Origin: Rhodamnia argentea
Lineage: Eukaryota > Streptophyta > Magnoliopsida > Myrtales > Myrtaceae
Length of the DNA: 64,000 nt
Direction of reading: 5' to 3'
Assembly: GCF_020921035.1 (NCBI RefSeq)
Contig: NC_063153.1
Span: forward strand, 16,120,001-16,184,000
The notes beneath the pieces are model-generated. The model searched no databases, was not told the origin of the DNA, and saw only the letters and a list, made by a program, of their open reading frames with translations. The first letter of the stretch is position 1, and every line of letters begins with the position of its first letter. Shown piece by piece: positions 21,541 through 33,089 of this stretch. The position numbers and the translations under genes were made by a program.

Positions 21541-24500
21541 ATGAGTTGGGCAGTTTCAGATGCTGTGGACTACAAAGGGTTTTCTGCAGACAGGTCCAAA
21601 ACTGGTGGTTGGGTTCCTGCTGCTCTCATTCTTGGTCTGCCCCCTCTACTCTCCACTTATTATTCTCGTGTAGACACTTATCTTCCCTCCGAAATGCATA
21701 TTCAAGAAACTGGAAGCCATTAACGCAGATCTTGAGTAAAACCCACGAAATATTAGGTGGGACTTGTTACATGACATACCAAGTTCCAGTCCACACGTAC
21801 ATTTCCAAGCGATGATGTAGTGTAGGATTGAGTGACGTCTTTTTCCTTTTTTGGATGGAGGGATGAGATCACGCTCACTGGATAATTTGCAGATATTCTT
21901 GCTGATTTATTGGGGCGATGATTCATGAATGGCTTCAGAATTTTCATCTCTGACTCCCCACTTTTTCTTTTAGCTATTGTAAGATAACCTATGTTTTTCT
22001 TCATGTGATTCTCTTAATAATCTGTTTTATTAGTTATCCTTCCTTTTGCTCTCCTCCTTTTTCATGACTGCAAGGAACATAATCATTATCACTTTAATAG
22101 CCAATCAAGAGTTCAATAACCATATGATAAATGTATTTTTTGAGTAACCAGTCATGAGTGCAACACTCTTATTTATCAAGTTGTCATAATTTTCATGCAT
22201 GATATATTTGAGATTGTGGAATAACAGGAATAGAGATATGTGAGAGGCTGTCGACGATGGGAATAGCAGTAAACCTTGTGACGTACTTGGGTGGCACCAT
22301 GCACTTGCCGAGCTCGACCTCGGCCAACATCGTCACCGACTTCATGGGCACCTCCTTCCTGCTTTGCATGCTCGGCGGCTTCCTCGCCGACTCTTTTCTC
22401 GGCAGATACAGGACCATCGCCATTTTCGCCCTCATCCAAACTTTGGTATGTCTCAAGTTGACTTTTACTTTGCCAGTCTAGCTTGCTTTGGTCCCAAGTT
22501 CTGGTCCATTTGACCTTAGTGTAGGTCCACAACATTCATTGAACTCCAAATTTAGGTCAACAGATGGAATCCTAGGGATATGGAAAAGGGTTTGCAAATT
22601 TGGTTCGTAAAGCGAGGTGACAGATAAAGAATGGACACTTAAATAGGTCTGGACATGCAAATACCCGATCAGCATACGACACGTCACTTTATAATCAGTT
22701 GGTTGTATAAACCGGTCTCTATCCCTTTAGTATACTTATCAAACTCATAAAGCCATAGACCTATTTGTTGTTGCAAATTCAATTATAAATCTTTTATTTG
22801 TGTCAATTTAGTCTTAAATCTTTTCCATTTGTGCCAATTGAGTCTATCTAGTCAATTTTGATCGGAAATCACTATATGAATATTTTAATTTTTTTTTAAT
22901 TTTTTTCTCTTTCTTTTTTGTACATTTTATTGAGGGACGGTGACCGTCAATGAAAAAAATGTGTGAACAAAAGAAAAAGAAGAAAAAACACCAAAAAATG
23001 ATTATAATATTAAAACATATTAAAAAATGTTCACGTCATTGTTAGCCGTGCCACATAGGACAACCAGCGTCTATGTTAATAATTTCCAATCAAAATTGAC
23101 CGGATAGACTCAATTGGTACAAATACAAAATGTTTAGGACTGAATTGATATCAATACAATAGGTTTATGACTCTTTTAACGTTTTTTCACCTTTAATTGC
23201 TTGTATCTTGCTTCCAAACCCTAAGGCTCTCAATCCCCCCTCATTTTCAATATTACTATGGTATACCCCGAAATTTTCCTAGAATATTTATCGGCATTTT
23301 TTTCCATTTTTTTTTTATGTATAATCATCGATGACTTTTGTTTGTGGTGCACACAAAATCATTTACAGGGCACGGCCATGCTAGCAATATCAACGAAGCT
23401 CTCACGGCTCCGCCCTCCTCCGTGCCGACCCAACCGCCCATGCGAGCAAGCTGATGGCCTCCAAATGGGGATCCTCTACTTGGCCCTCTACCTCGTGGCC
23501 CTCGGCACCGGCGGCCTCAAGTCCAGTGTCTCGGGCTTTGGGACAGACCAGTTCGACGACAAGGACCAGAAGGAAAAGGCCCAGATGGCCTATTTCTTCA
23601 ACCGGTTCTTCCTCTTCATCAGCGTGGGGACGCTGACGGCAGTCACCGTGCTCGTGTACGTGCAGGACGAGGTCAGCCGGAGCGTTGCCTACGGGGCGTG
23701 CTCGGTCGCGATGTTCATCGCGAGCCTCATGTTCTTATCGGGGACGAGGAGGTACAGGTACAAGATGTGTTTGGGGAGTCCCATTGTGCAGATAATGCAA
23801 GTCGCGTCGGCTTCGATTAAGAAGAGGGGCTTGGAGGTTCCGTACGATGTTGGGTGCTTGTACGAGGATGTCCCTGAAGGGTCTAGGATTCGTCACACTG
23901 ATCAATTTCGGTACGTGTTCATGCTCTCGTTTGTTGTTTGTCTCTCCCTAGTTGTTTTTCTTATCTTTCCAAAGAAAGGAGAGGAGAGATGTTACTGAGA
24001 GAACGAGCTTCCATGTAATGAATCATGTCACTTCTTTGATCATATCAAGATATCCACTCCCTTATCTTTGTGTCGACTACAGGTGCCTGGACAAGGCTGC
24101 TGTTGTTGCCGAAGGCGACTTCGTGAAAGGCGGTCATAATTCTGCACCAAATCCATGGAAGCTCTGCTCGGTGACAAGAGTGGAGGAAGTGAAGATGATG
24201 ATAAGCTTGCTTCCGGTCTGGGCCATGACGATCATATTCTGGACAACATACGCGCAGATGATCACGTTCTCGGTGGAGCAAGCTTCGACCATGGAGAGGT
24301 CCATTGGGAGCTTCCAAATCCCAGCCGGCTCGGTCACCGTGTTCTTTGTGGTGGCTATCATGATCACTCTTGCTGTTTATGACCGGTTTATCATGCCTTT
24401 GTGGAAGAAATGGAAAGGAAAACCAGGTATAAACACATTGCAATTGCATGAACCATAGATACACGTGATATTTCTGTTTCCTTCTAGTGATGTCCGTTCG

Positions 24501-25146
24501 TGAAGTATTATTGAGAGGTGATCATCGCATAGGAACAATTTGCAAAATAGTATTAATCTTGTTTAACATGCAAAATTTTTAAATCTGTCCATGCTAAGCA
24601 TTTCCTAATGCAGGTTTCTCCAATCTACAAAGAATTGCAATCGGACTCGTTCTTTCGACTTTAGGAATGTTAGCTGCCGCGATAACTGAGCGGAAGAGAC
24701 TATCTGTCGCTGCATCTGTTGGCCGCGCTACCGCCACCCTACCAGTGAGCGTATTCCTATTGATTCCACAGTTCTTCTTGGTAGGCTCCGGTGAGGCCTT
24801 CATATACACGGGCCAGCTGGACTTCTTCATAACTCAATCGCCCAAGGGCATGAAGACCATGAGCACCGGGCTCTTCCTCACGACCCTGTCACTCGGCTTC
24901 TTTGTCAGTAGCTTCCTTGTCTCCATCGTGAAGAAGGCGACAAGCACGGGCGCGGGGCAAGGATGGCTGGCGGATAACATCAACTATGGGAGACTCGATT
25001 GTTTCTACGGATTGCTCGCGGTGCTGAGCCTAGTGAATTTTGTCGCGTATCTTGCCTGTGTAGCTTGGTACAAGCCAGAATTCCATAAACCCACTTTGCA
25101 GATGGAGAAGATTGGCAACGGGTCGTCCATGGAGGAGAAGGTTTGA
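21541..25146 (+). CDS. NPF6.2: NPF6.2 (NRT1.4)-like nitrate/peptide-family transporter, intact
   Basis: Five exons (21541-21634, 22228-22445, 23369-23910, 24083-24426, 24614-25146) with GT-AG introns total 1731 nt, or 576 codons. The ATG gives MSWAVSDAVDYKG, matching the family N-terminus. Exon 1 joins exon 2 to form the proton-coupling ExxER motif (EICER, residues 34-38). Thr94 in GRYRTIAIF aligns with the phosphorylation site Thr101 of Arabidopsis NRT1.1. Tyr in FWTTYAQMITFSVEQAS replaces the NRT1.1 nitrate-binding His, as in NPF6.2. Signature regions GTGGLKSSVSGFGTDQFDD and YTGQLDFFITQSPKGMK are present. Arabidopsis NPF6.2 is the low-affinity nitrate transporter linked to petiole nitrate storage; 12 plasma-membrane helices are expected. 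Length is close to the family norm and there is no lesion. Intron 2 carries a MITE. Substrate is inferred from family. Confidence 0.95.
22735..23208. mobile_element. M1-family MITE in NPF6.2 intron 2
   Basis: Both arms carry the family phrases ('gtgtcaatttagtcttaaatc' on the left, inverted forms such as 'ggactgaattg' on the right) around an AT-rich centre. It lies wholly inside the 923-bp intron 2, about 160 bp before the acceptor. Edges are approximate. Confidence 0.7.
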
Positions 25147-27137
25147 AGCGTGCTTAAGTTTATGAACGCTTGGAATGTCAGTGATCATGTTGATGCACAT
25201 TAGGGAAAAGTGAGATTGGGGTTGGACATACTTTTCACTTTTGGTTTTAACTGGTCGTGGAATAGTTTTGATTTCATGTTGCCTTTATCTTTTTCTCTAG
25301 GTAAGTACTCTAACTTCCTATTCTTGCATATGTTTCATATGTATGCATTACAATAAACAGTATTGTCCACCTCAACATTGATTATGCCATGTAGGATGTT
25401 CAGCGTTCATGTCGGCAATTTTCGGTCAAAGTTGGTCATATGGATTCAATTGGCAAGATTTAAGATTAAATTGTTACAATTAAAAAGTTTAGAATCGCAA
25501 TGATAAAAGTGTAGTTAGAAATTTTTGACTATAGAGATCTAGGGTTTTGGACTGTTTGACTGTAGGCCCTCTTGTGGACTGAATAACCCGATGGAGAATA
25601 GTGGTCCTTGCTTTCACAAGAGACGGAGCAATAGTGGTCCGGGAGTGAAAATTCCATGAGGATAAAAGATGCATGTGTGCCAAACTTTGACAATTTGACA
25701 TGTTTGACTTCAAGTCAAGGCTCCTGATTGATCTCTAGTCCGTGCCATCATAGTCTTCCAATCCACGTAATTTGCCAAAAAAGAAAAGCCCAATAGCCCA
25801 CAAGTTTGGCCCACCAAATCAAATTAAGCATTTCGACCCAAAAAAAAAATCAAATTAAGCATTGCAAGACAGGAATAAGTTCGAGTCATTATGAAATGAA
25901 ATTATGAAAGTTCTTCAGCAAAATTTTCGAGCTCATAGCTCATCACATGCAATGTCATCGGTTGAAACGATGCGAGACAACTGACAAGGTCGCTTCGGCT
26001 CGTGATGTGAGGACTTCATGCTTCGTATAGGTCGTGCTTGTCAATTACCGCGCGCGGCATAGATAAGAGCATATGACTTGTGAATTTGATGGCAAGATCT
26101 TGTTGTACCAAAAGCTCTAACTGAACACCTTCTATTAGGGTTTTCCGTTTCCCCATTTTGAGGTCTATGTGAACGGCTTCATGGAACAAAACAAAAGTGG
26201 TTGAGCAAATATTCACTTATTTCCTTTGTTGGTGTGGCCAACTTGAAAAAAAGGTACGAAGGTCCAAAAGGAATGAATAAGAAGAAAGTATAGAGGCCAG
26301 CATTATTTCAGTGATAAATACAATGTATCACGCAATATCTTGAAGGCAAAGATCATGAATAGCCAACTTCATAATTTTGGGAGAAATTGTCCGATCAATC
26401 TTGAAAGTCATGAAACATTAATGCACTCATTTCAATTAATTTTCGTCGGAAATTGAAATTGGATATGTAACGGTGGGGAGACGCAGGAGGGCCGGGAATG
26501 ATTACCTTCAAAGTCAGCGATTTCCGGCGAAATTTGACCCCGGAATGACTATATTAGAATTTCGCATAAGGATTTAGGATTAAATTATCAAAATTGAACA
26601 TTTTATGACTAATTAGATTATTTCCCTCCAATTTTTAGCTTTTCATTTTGGTGTTCAATATCAATTGAAAAAGGCCGAATGACTCCCTACACTTACTCCA
26701 ACAAATTAATACATTGCATCTATAAAAAAAGATCGGTTCGATGCAATAGATAGTCAGATGCGTGACATGACACGTCGGTGTTTAAAGAAAAAGACAAAAG
26801 GAGAAGAAGATTCTTGTGTAGACACATCATGTGACCAATAGATTAAGTATAGTCCATAAATTCATCTTGACCATAAACATCTCTCTCCCAACATCATCTG
26901 ACCGACGTCTTCCCCCGAAACATAAATATAAAAACTATATATTATAAAATTAATTACCTTAATTTACCCCCAGAAGAGAAGAGTATCCGATTTATTCATG
27001 CTAATCTTGTCCTCTAAAAACAAACAAAAAATAGCACAAAAAAATTTGGACATAAAAGTAATTTGTCATATCTTAGAACTTTTTCTCCTCCACTGAAATT
27101 ACAAATAACAAAATAAGGGGTTTTACCAATTTCAACA
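25147..27137. other. intergenic region between the convergent NPF6.2-like and translocator genes
   Basis: Shared with unit 2 (48109-50514) except for a ~570-bp insertion there. It includes the NPF 3' UTR and M1-like remnants (about 25365-25500 and 26480-26640) present in both units, so these predate the duplication. No coding sequence is recognised. Confidence 0.55.
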
Positions 27138-29291
27138 TCAATTTTTCTCTTCGCTCTTCTTCTCGTACTCATCTCCATCCTTCAATTCCTTCTCCTCCAG
27201 CAGCTTTCCGGCCTCCTCATCACTGGCCTCGCCGGCCTTTGCCGTCTTGGCCTCTGTTGACACCTAAATTTTGATTTTTCTTAAATCATTTATCTTGTAT
27301 AAAAAAAAAGAGGATTAGTTTTAGCTCTCACAAAAAAAATAATTAAATCATTTTTATCATTAATTTGAGCATTCATGCATTACATTTGCATTTTATAGGA
27401 CCGGCGACGGAAGCAATTAATTCATTAAAATTCGTAATATTGGTTTGGGGGCAATAATATTTCAAATGTTAAAGGATAAATGAGCCAATTGTTTCAATAA
27501 TATCGTAGAGATATCAGAATATGTCCTTTGAATGAAAATAGGAAAGAGATATGGGCAAGAAACCCTAATCTCATGCCTATATATACATATGTCATGGACG
27601 TTCACAAGGGAGGGTGGAGCAAAAAATTTTCTGCACGTACATCAAATTCACGTGAGATTGGCGTGAAGAGGAAAACGGTGAGAAAGGTTGAAGGTTTCCC
27701 CCCGAGGCCGATTTTTGCTGCTGTTCGGCATCTTTGCTCGCTGTTTCGTAGGTCTTTTACTGCTATTCAACGCCTCTACTTATCAACCGAAGATCTCTTG
27801 CTGCTGTTCGGTGCTTCTGATTGCTATTCGGGGTCCAAAATCGCTGCTTTCCACACTGCCATTCGGTCGATCGCTTGAAGCTTGGTGTGCAATTTGTGGA
27901 AAGTGCAAATTTTGCAAGACAAGGTAAATTTCCTATCTTGAACTTCAATATATTCACTTGCTTATTTTGTGATTTACTTGCATATCTTGAATATTGCATC
28001 GAGGTGGATATTTTTTCAAAATACAGATTGATTAGGAAAATTTTCTTTCCTAATCCGCAACTTGTCACATAATCGAGAATGTCCATCTTTAAGATTATTG
28101 ATGGAATACTCGATTAGGCAAGAATTTGGGTTCAATCGTTAATAGTAGGATTACGAATTAAAGATTGACTCAAATATCCGCGAAATATTTCAAAACTTGA
28201 TTGATGTATCCACTTTCTTGATTGACATTGATTGGCATATTCACTTTCCTAATTTGATTTGAATTGTTTGATTGTTATTTTTTTAGAATATATCCGTCGC
28301 GTGATCCAATCTCGAAAATTCTAAAAATTGTATTCATTCACTTTCCATATTTGAAAATTACATATCTTTTCAAAAATAGCATCATGTAGATCATTGCATA
28401 ACTAATCGTTTTCTTGTAAATAATTAGGTTAGATTGCATTTTAGGGTAGAAATTGCATGTTTAGATAGAATCTCATGTTTAAAATAATTTGTCTTTAATA
28501 TATTAGGGTTTAGTTTAATGTAAACTCTAAAATATACAAGATAAAAATTGTTTTGGCATAGTTCTATTTTAGGAAATAAATTCATCCGAAAATAAAAAAA
28601 TTCATCTTTGCCACGTCATCCATGCCACGTCATTCATCTTTGCTATGTCATCTCATACCATGTCATATAGGTTGCATGTTAGTTTGCATTGCATGTAGAA
28701 TTATATGCTTAGGTTAATTTAAGGGAAAATTTCAAAAAAGGGCCCGAAGTGGTCTCCTTTTCTCAAATAAGGGCCTAGAGTAAGCATTGTTTCAAATAAG
28801 GGGCCGAAGTGTTCAAATTGTTTCAAAAAAGGGCCTATTCAAAGGGTATTTTTGTCTTTTGATCTTTTTGCCTTTTCTTTTCTGTTTTTCATTTTTTTGT
28901 CCCCTCTCCTCCCCTCATGTTCATCATCTCCCCGAGCACGACTTCTTCATGGGAATGTCACCGAAAGATCGTATCGCTCGTTGCCCACCGCCACCGCCAA
29001 CGACTCTCCAAGCTCGCCGCTACTTCAACCTCCTGGCTGGCACCCATCTTCCCCCTCGGCCCGGTGGCTCGCTTCTCTCCCTCTTCCCGCGGCCGGGCTT
29101 CTCTCCCTCTTCCTGCGGCCGGGCTCCCACCGTTGACGAAGAGCTACTCTACAAAGCTCTCTCGGTCTCTCGCAATCAATGTATTAATCTCTCTCTCTCT
29201 CTCTATGCGTTGTCTTCTTCTTCATCGGCTTTGCTCTCCTCCAGAACTGCTTACATCTTCCTCTCATTACTCTCCTTAGATTAGCATCTCC

Positions 29292-29299
29292 ATATAAAA
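29292..29299 (+). promoter_or_regulatory. putative TATA box captured in the Pack-MULE
   Basis: ATATAAAA lies about 200 bp before the ATG of the captured GH28 exon, suggesting that promoter and leader were captured with it. Confidence 0.45.
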
Positions 29300-29491
29300 G
29301 CTTCATCTGGACTCTTCGCCGCCGTCCTCCTCAGCTCAATTCGCCTACCAAATCCATCTCCAGTCCTCCCCAATCCCACCCCCTAAACCACCGACGGAAT
29401 CTCAACCTTGCTCATCGTGCGTCGCACCTTCCCTCACGTCACGCCCACTCTTCGCAACTATTTACCTCGAGGAGCCGCCGAGAGCACGGGA

Positions 29492-29815
29492 ATGTTGCGG
29501 TCGTCGGCTTCGGCCGTCGTCCCGCTCGTCGCCGTTGCGATGCTGCTAGCCGGCTTCTCTGTGGCTATGGAGGAGGAAGTCGTCACGTGCTCCGGCGTGG
29601 TTCTGATGAGCGACTGCGTGGACAGGATCTCCATCATGGACTTCGGTAGTGTCGGCGAGGGGCGGACGCCGAACACCAAGGTGTTCGGGGAGGCCGTGTA
29701 CCAGATTCGGCACCTGCACCGGCCCGGCGGCATGCTGCTATACGTGCCTTCCGGGGTGCACTTGACGGAGAGCTTCAACCTCACAAGCCACATGACGCTT
29801 TACTTGGCCAAATTC
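29492..29815 (+). pseudogene. captured first exon of a GH28 polygalacturonase-like gene
   Basis: From ATG 29492 the protein has a hydrophobic N-terminus (about residues 8-26), as for a secreted enzyme. The GH28 N-terminal region follows: ISIMDFGSVGEGRTPNTKVF, then HRPGGMLLYVPSGVHLTESF and NLTSHMTLYLAKF. These match the start of plant pectinase-like GH28 proteins. The catalytic Asp residues and the rest of the beta-helix are absent. After about 29812 the frame runs into the right inverted repeat and ends at 29968. It is therefore a roughly 107-residue fragment; no enzyme activity is expected. Confidence 0.85.
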
Positions 29816-32384
29816 TACTCTTCGGTACGAACGGAGGCTGACGGAGAGGAGTGCGCTGCTGGGCCGAGGGGGAGATGGGTGTTGGGTGGGATGTCAAACG
29901 AGTTGAGCTTGGGGAGTTGGTGGCGGTGGCAGTATGCAACGAGCGGTGCGAGTCTTTCGGCGGCATAGATGACGTGCCGGGGGAGATGATGAATAGGAAG
30001 GGAGGGAGAAAAAACAGAAAAGAAAAAGGCAAAAAGATTAAAAGACAAAATTGCCCTTCACGTAGGCCCCTTTTTGAAATAATTTAAACATTCCAGGCCC
30101 TTATTTGAAACAATATTCACTCTAGGTCCTTATTTGAAAAAACGAGACCACTTCAGGCCCTTTTTTGAAATTTTCCCTTAATTTAATTGATTCCAACATC
30201 ACGTAATCAATTTAATTAAACTATAAGCATATCTTGTTACATTAGTTTAAAATTGCATATTTAAAATTTGAATTAATTCATACGTCACGGAGTTAATTTT
30301 CATTTGCCTGTCATCTTTTGTACGTCATTTACCTTAGTCTTGCATTTGCATCACGACATTGCATCACATATAGTATAGTCTTTCATGCATTCATATAAAA
30401 AAAATTGAAAATAAAAGAACTATCTTGTGTGGCGCATGCTCCCTTGATTATATTGACTTCTGGATGTTCATTAATTGATTGTGCACCCACATGATAACCT
30501 TTGTTAGTGACTTAGGTTAAAATCAATTAACATTGCCTTCTCAAATGATTTTTCATGAAATAAAATGGTACCGAAAGGGTGTTAGAGTAATCTGGCGTAA
30601 TCAAGTCCCCGAACCCTTAATCTCTGGCTCGTAGGAATAAAATAATTCTCCCGCTATTTTATTTAGGTTTCTAATCGACCTACCATAAATGATTAGTGGC
30701 GGCTCCAAAATTAAAATACATTACATGTTAATCGGTTGAACCTCAAGTTGCGATTTGGTATGGGCTTGGGAGAGTCCGAGTTAGGTTAATTAAATAATTA
30801 ACCTGATAATCCATTAGCCTGGAAATTTTTCTGAACTTTTAGGTCGCGACAGCCTCCTCTGCGGCCTTCATCGCCTAGAGCTTCGCGTGGTTGTAGTAGG
30901 CCACCCCGAGGAATGCGATGGCATACCCGAACAGGTTCACCGGCACCGGGGTCACCGTGTCCTTGATGACCGACCACGAGAAGGCGGTGAGCAGCCAGTC
31001 CTTGACCACCCCCGCCACCTTCATCGTGAGTGCCGACGTCTTCCCCACGAGCAGGAACACCGCCAGGTTCAGTGCGAAAGCGCACAGCGAGGTCATCCCA
31101 AAGACGAGGAAATCGAAGTGGAAGGTCGACGTCCGGATCAGCCTCGGCATCTCCATCACTGCCCACGGCAAGGTCAGGAACACGAAGCAGCACGGCTCGA
31201 CGTAGTAGAGCGACGTGATCAGGTTGAGCGTGATCCCGGCGGAGGTGAGGAGTATCTGGATCAGGACTAGGGGGGTGGCCTCGAACGCCACCGCACCGAG
31301 CTGCAGGAACGCCCCGAAGGCGTCGAACTTGGCCTCGCCGTAGGCGGCGATGGCGATGCCTAGGGTTATCGAGATCATGTTGGCCATGGTGTTCGATCTG
31401 AAGGTCCCCTTCTTGAGGGAGATGCCGATGGAGTAGACGGCAACGGGCTTGAGGGCCTTGAGCATCTGGATGAAGGAGACGGAGAGGTAGATGTAGGCGG
31501 AGTTGGAGAACCAGAGGGAGAGGGCGTAGAGGGCGCCGGTGGGGACGACGTTCTTGAGGTAGAATTGGCCGGTCATGGTGGTGACGGGCTTGACGACCTG
31601 GAAGACCTGGACGAGGAGGTAGGCGAAGGAGGAGCAGAAGGCCACGTGGATCATGGTGAGGGAGATGGGGAAGGGCCAGGCGTAGAGCTTGGCGTCCAGG
31701 ATGTACTTGTTGAACACGATGACGGCGGAGGAGAGGGAGATCCAGATGGCCACGTAGGCGTAGGAGATCGCCACCTTCTTCACCACCTCCATCGAGAGCG
31801 CCATGGCGGCTGCGGCAGTGGCAGAGGCAGGGTTTTGGGGAGGCGGAGGCGGTGGCGGCGGTGGGTTTTGGGCAAGGGGCGTCGGTCCTCAGCTGGACCT
31901 CCTTCTATTTTCTTTTTTTATTAAAGCTTAATTTTAACTTATTTATATTTTTTTGAATTTTTTTATTACTGACTACACCTCCGGTAAGTCACGTCGGCTT
32001 CAAATATTAAAAAAATGCCACGTCGGTTTCCGGCCAAGCACATCGGATTTAGTACTTAAGTGATTATTATTAAAAAAAATTGACACTCAAGTAATCGTTT
32101 AAAAAATTTTAGCATTAAAACAAGCATCATACACGACTTTTGACATTTCTTATATGTTTCTCCCCTCATAGATAGTGTAGAGTATAGTTTCACTGTGAAC
32201 GGCACTTTCGCAGGCATGAACTATCGTGTACACAGCAGTGGACGCTTGATAGTGTGGTGGATGTACCGGAAACGATGACGGATTATGGTAGAAAAACCCC
32301 ATAGTAATAGGCCCACTTCTCACATGCATTAATTCTGCTGCAACGAAAATAGGTTTGAACATTGAAAGTCATATTTAGTTAGAC

Positions 32385-33076
32385 GGGAAAACTGTCAAAA
32401 AAGTCATGACCATATTGCGTTGATGCAAATTCAGTCCTAAACTTTTTAATTGTGCTAATTTAGTCCTAAATATTTTACATTTATATCAATTAAATCTATC
32501 CGGTCAATTTTTGCTGAAAATCATTGTCGTGGATGCCAACCATCCTACGTGATATGGTTAGCGCCGACGTGGAATTTTTAAATAATCATTTATTTTTTTA
32601 ATATTTGTGTTGTTTTTTCTTTTCTTTTTCTTTTCGTTACTCTCTTTTTTATTGAGGGTTGACGATACCGGCCGAGCCCTACCAGCCACAAGCAAGCGCT
32701 GCATGCCCTTGTCTGATTTGGGCATCGCGGCCTCACCCAGCCCTAGGTGAGCTCGAGGGCACGACACCCTCGGTTGACCTAGATCTAGCGAGGGCGTTGG
32801 TGGCCTTCGTCGGCCACAACAAGAGCCCGCGATCCCTCGCCTAGCGGCCGACAAGGGCCACAACACACTCTCCTAGTGTCGCGAGGGTCATCGGCCCTCA
32901 TCGGTCCTCAATTAAAAAAAATTAAAGAAAAATAAAAATAAAAAAACCATTAAAAATATATTTAAAAATATCCACATCAATGATTTCCTGCCAAAATTGA
33001 TTGAATGGACTCGATTGATACAAACGCAAAGCTTAGGACAAATGCAATAGGTTTAGGTTTTTTTTTACACTTTTCC
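32385..33076. mobile_element. M1-family element, complete copy with GC-rich core
   Basis: Starts GGGAAAACTGTCAAAAAAG and ends ...TTTACACTTTTCC; the arms are inverted copies ('caattcagtcctaaac'-type phrases). The flanks TAGTTAGAC (32376-32384) and TAATTAGAC (33079-33087) look like a 9-bp target-site duplication with one mismatch. The core (about 32650-32900) is GC-rich with repeated CGAGGG and GGCCTTCGTCGG phrases. The open frame 32558-32866 (-) covers this core and has no known domain. Confidence 0.8.
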
Positions 33077-33089
33077 TATAATTAGACGT

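Larger units (their letters stand above)
28723..30177 (+). mobile_element. Pack-MULE carrying a GH28 gene fragment
   Basis: The terminal inverted repeats are very long: the left arm (28723 to about 29150) matches the inverted right arm (about 29810-30177). Both begin GGGAAAATTTCAAAAAAGGG and carry 'cttcttcatgggaatg'/'catagatgacgtgcc'-type inner parts. A perfect 9-bp target-site duplication, TTAATTTAA, flanks it (28714-28722 and 30178-30186), typical of Mutator-type transposition. There is no transposase; the interior is a captured host-gene piece. It is nested in the LTR-like element. Confidence 0.93.
27255..30851 (+). mobile_element. LTR-like element, copy 2, inserted in the translocator pseudogene
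   Basis: Starts TGTTGACACCTAAATTTTG and ends TTTTAGGTCGCGACA (TG...CA). It is flanked by a perfect 5-bp duplication GCCTC (27250-27254 and 30852-30856), and the unit 2 gene shows the uninterrupted site. A TATA-like CCTATATATAC lies about 320 bp from the start, near 27577, in the same relative position as in copy 1. No gag or pol is present. Without the nested Pack-MULE its length is about 2.1 kb. A solo LTR is the best reading; an unusual non-autonomous element is the alternative. Confidence 0.88.
27138..31804 (-). pseudogene. TPT/DMT sugar-phosphate translocator, unit 1 copy, dead
   Basis: Paralogue of the intact gene at 50515-51573. ATG is at 31802-31804. The frame is open for 309 residues, then TAG (30875-30877) replaces the Gln codon that follows HAKL in the other copy. 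The coding sequence continues to 30852 and is split by a 3.6-kb insertion (27255-30851). It resumes at 27254 and ends with the original TGA at 27138-27140. I count about 25 amino-acid differences from the unit 2 copy. Many hit positions conserved in Arabidopsis relatives: EATRLVLIQ is [18 protein letters not shown] is [17 protein letters not shown] is TMKVAGVV. Its promoter was cut off by the duplication junction about 64 bp upstream of ATG. Confidence 0.95.
12282..31868 (+). repeat. tandem duplication, unit 1 (~19.6 kb)
   Basis: This is the first of two direct copies. Homology to unit 2 (31869-51631) can be followed in order through these pairs: 12282-12800 with 31869-32384; 14790-15470 with 33290-33990; 16060-16440 with 34600-35010; 17040-18440 with 35030-37160; 19130-19740 with 37190-38245; 20815-21080 with 38275-38555; 24560-27254 with 47562-50625; and 30852-31868 with 50626-51631. 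Gaps between these are insertions or losses in one copy. It carries the intact NPF6.2-like gene and a dead translocator copy. Confidence 0.9.

Noticed and set aside
28852-29284. Frames of 94-165 codons rich in Ser/Pro/Leu
   Set aside because: They follow the left inverted repeat of the Pack-MULE; only the GH28 frame (from 29492) shows real homology.
31565-31924. 119-codon plus-strand frame rich in Gly, Asp and His
   Set aside because: It is antisense to the translocator pseudogene; the open frame follows from GC-rich codon use on the other strand. The same shadow appears at 51415-51675.
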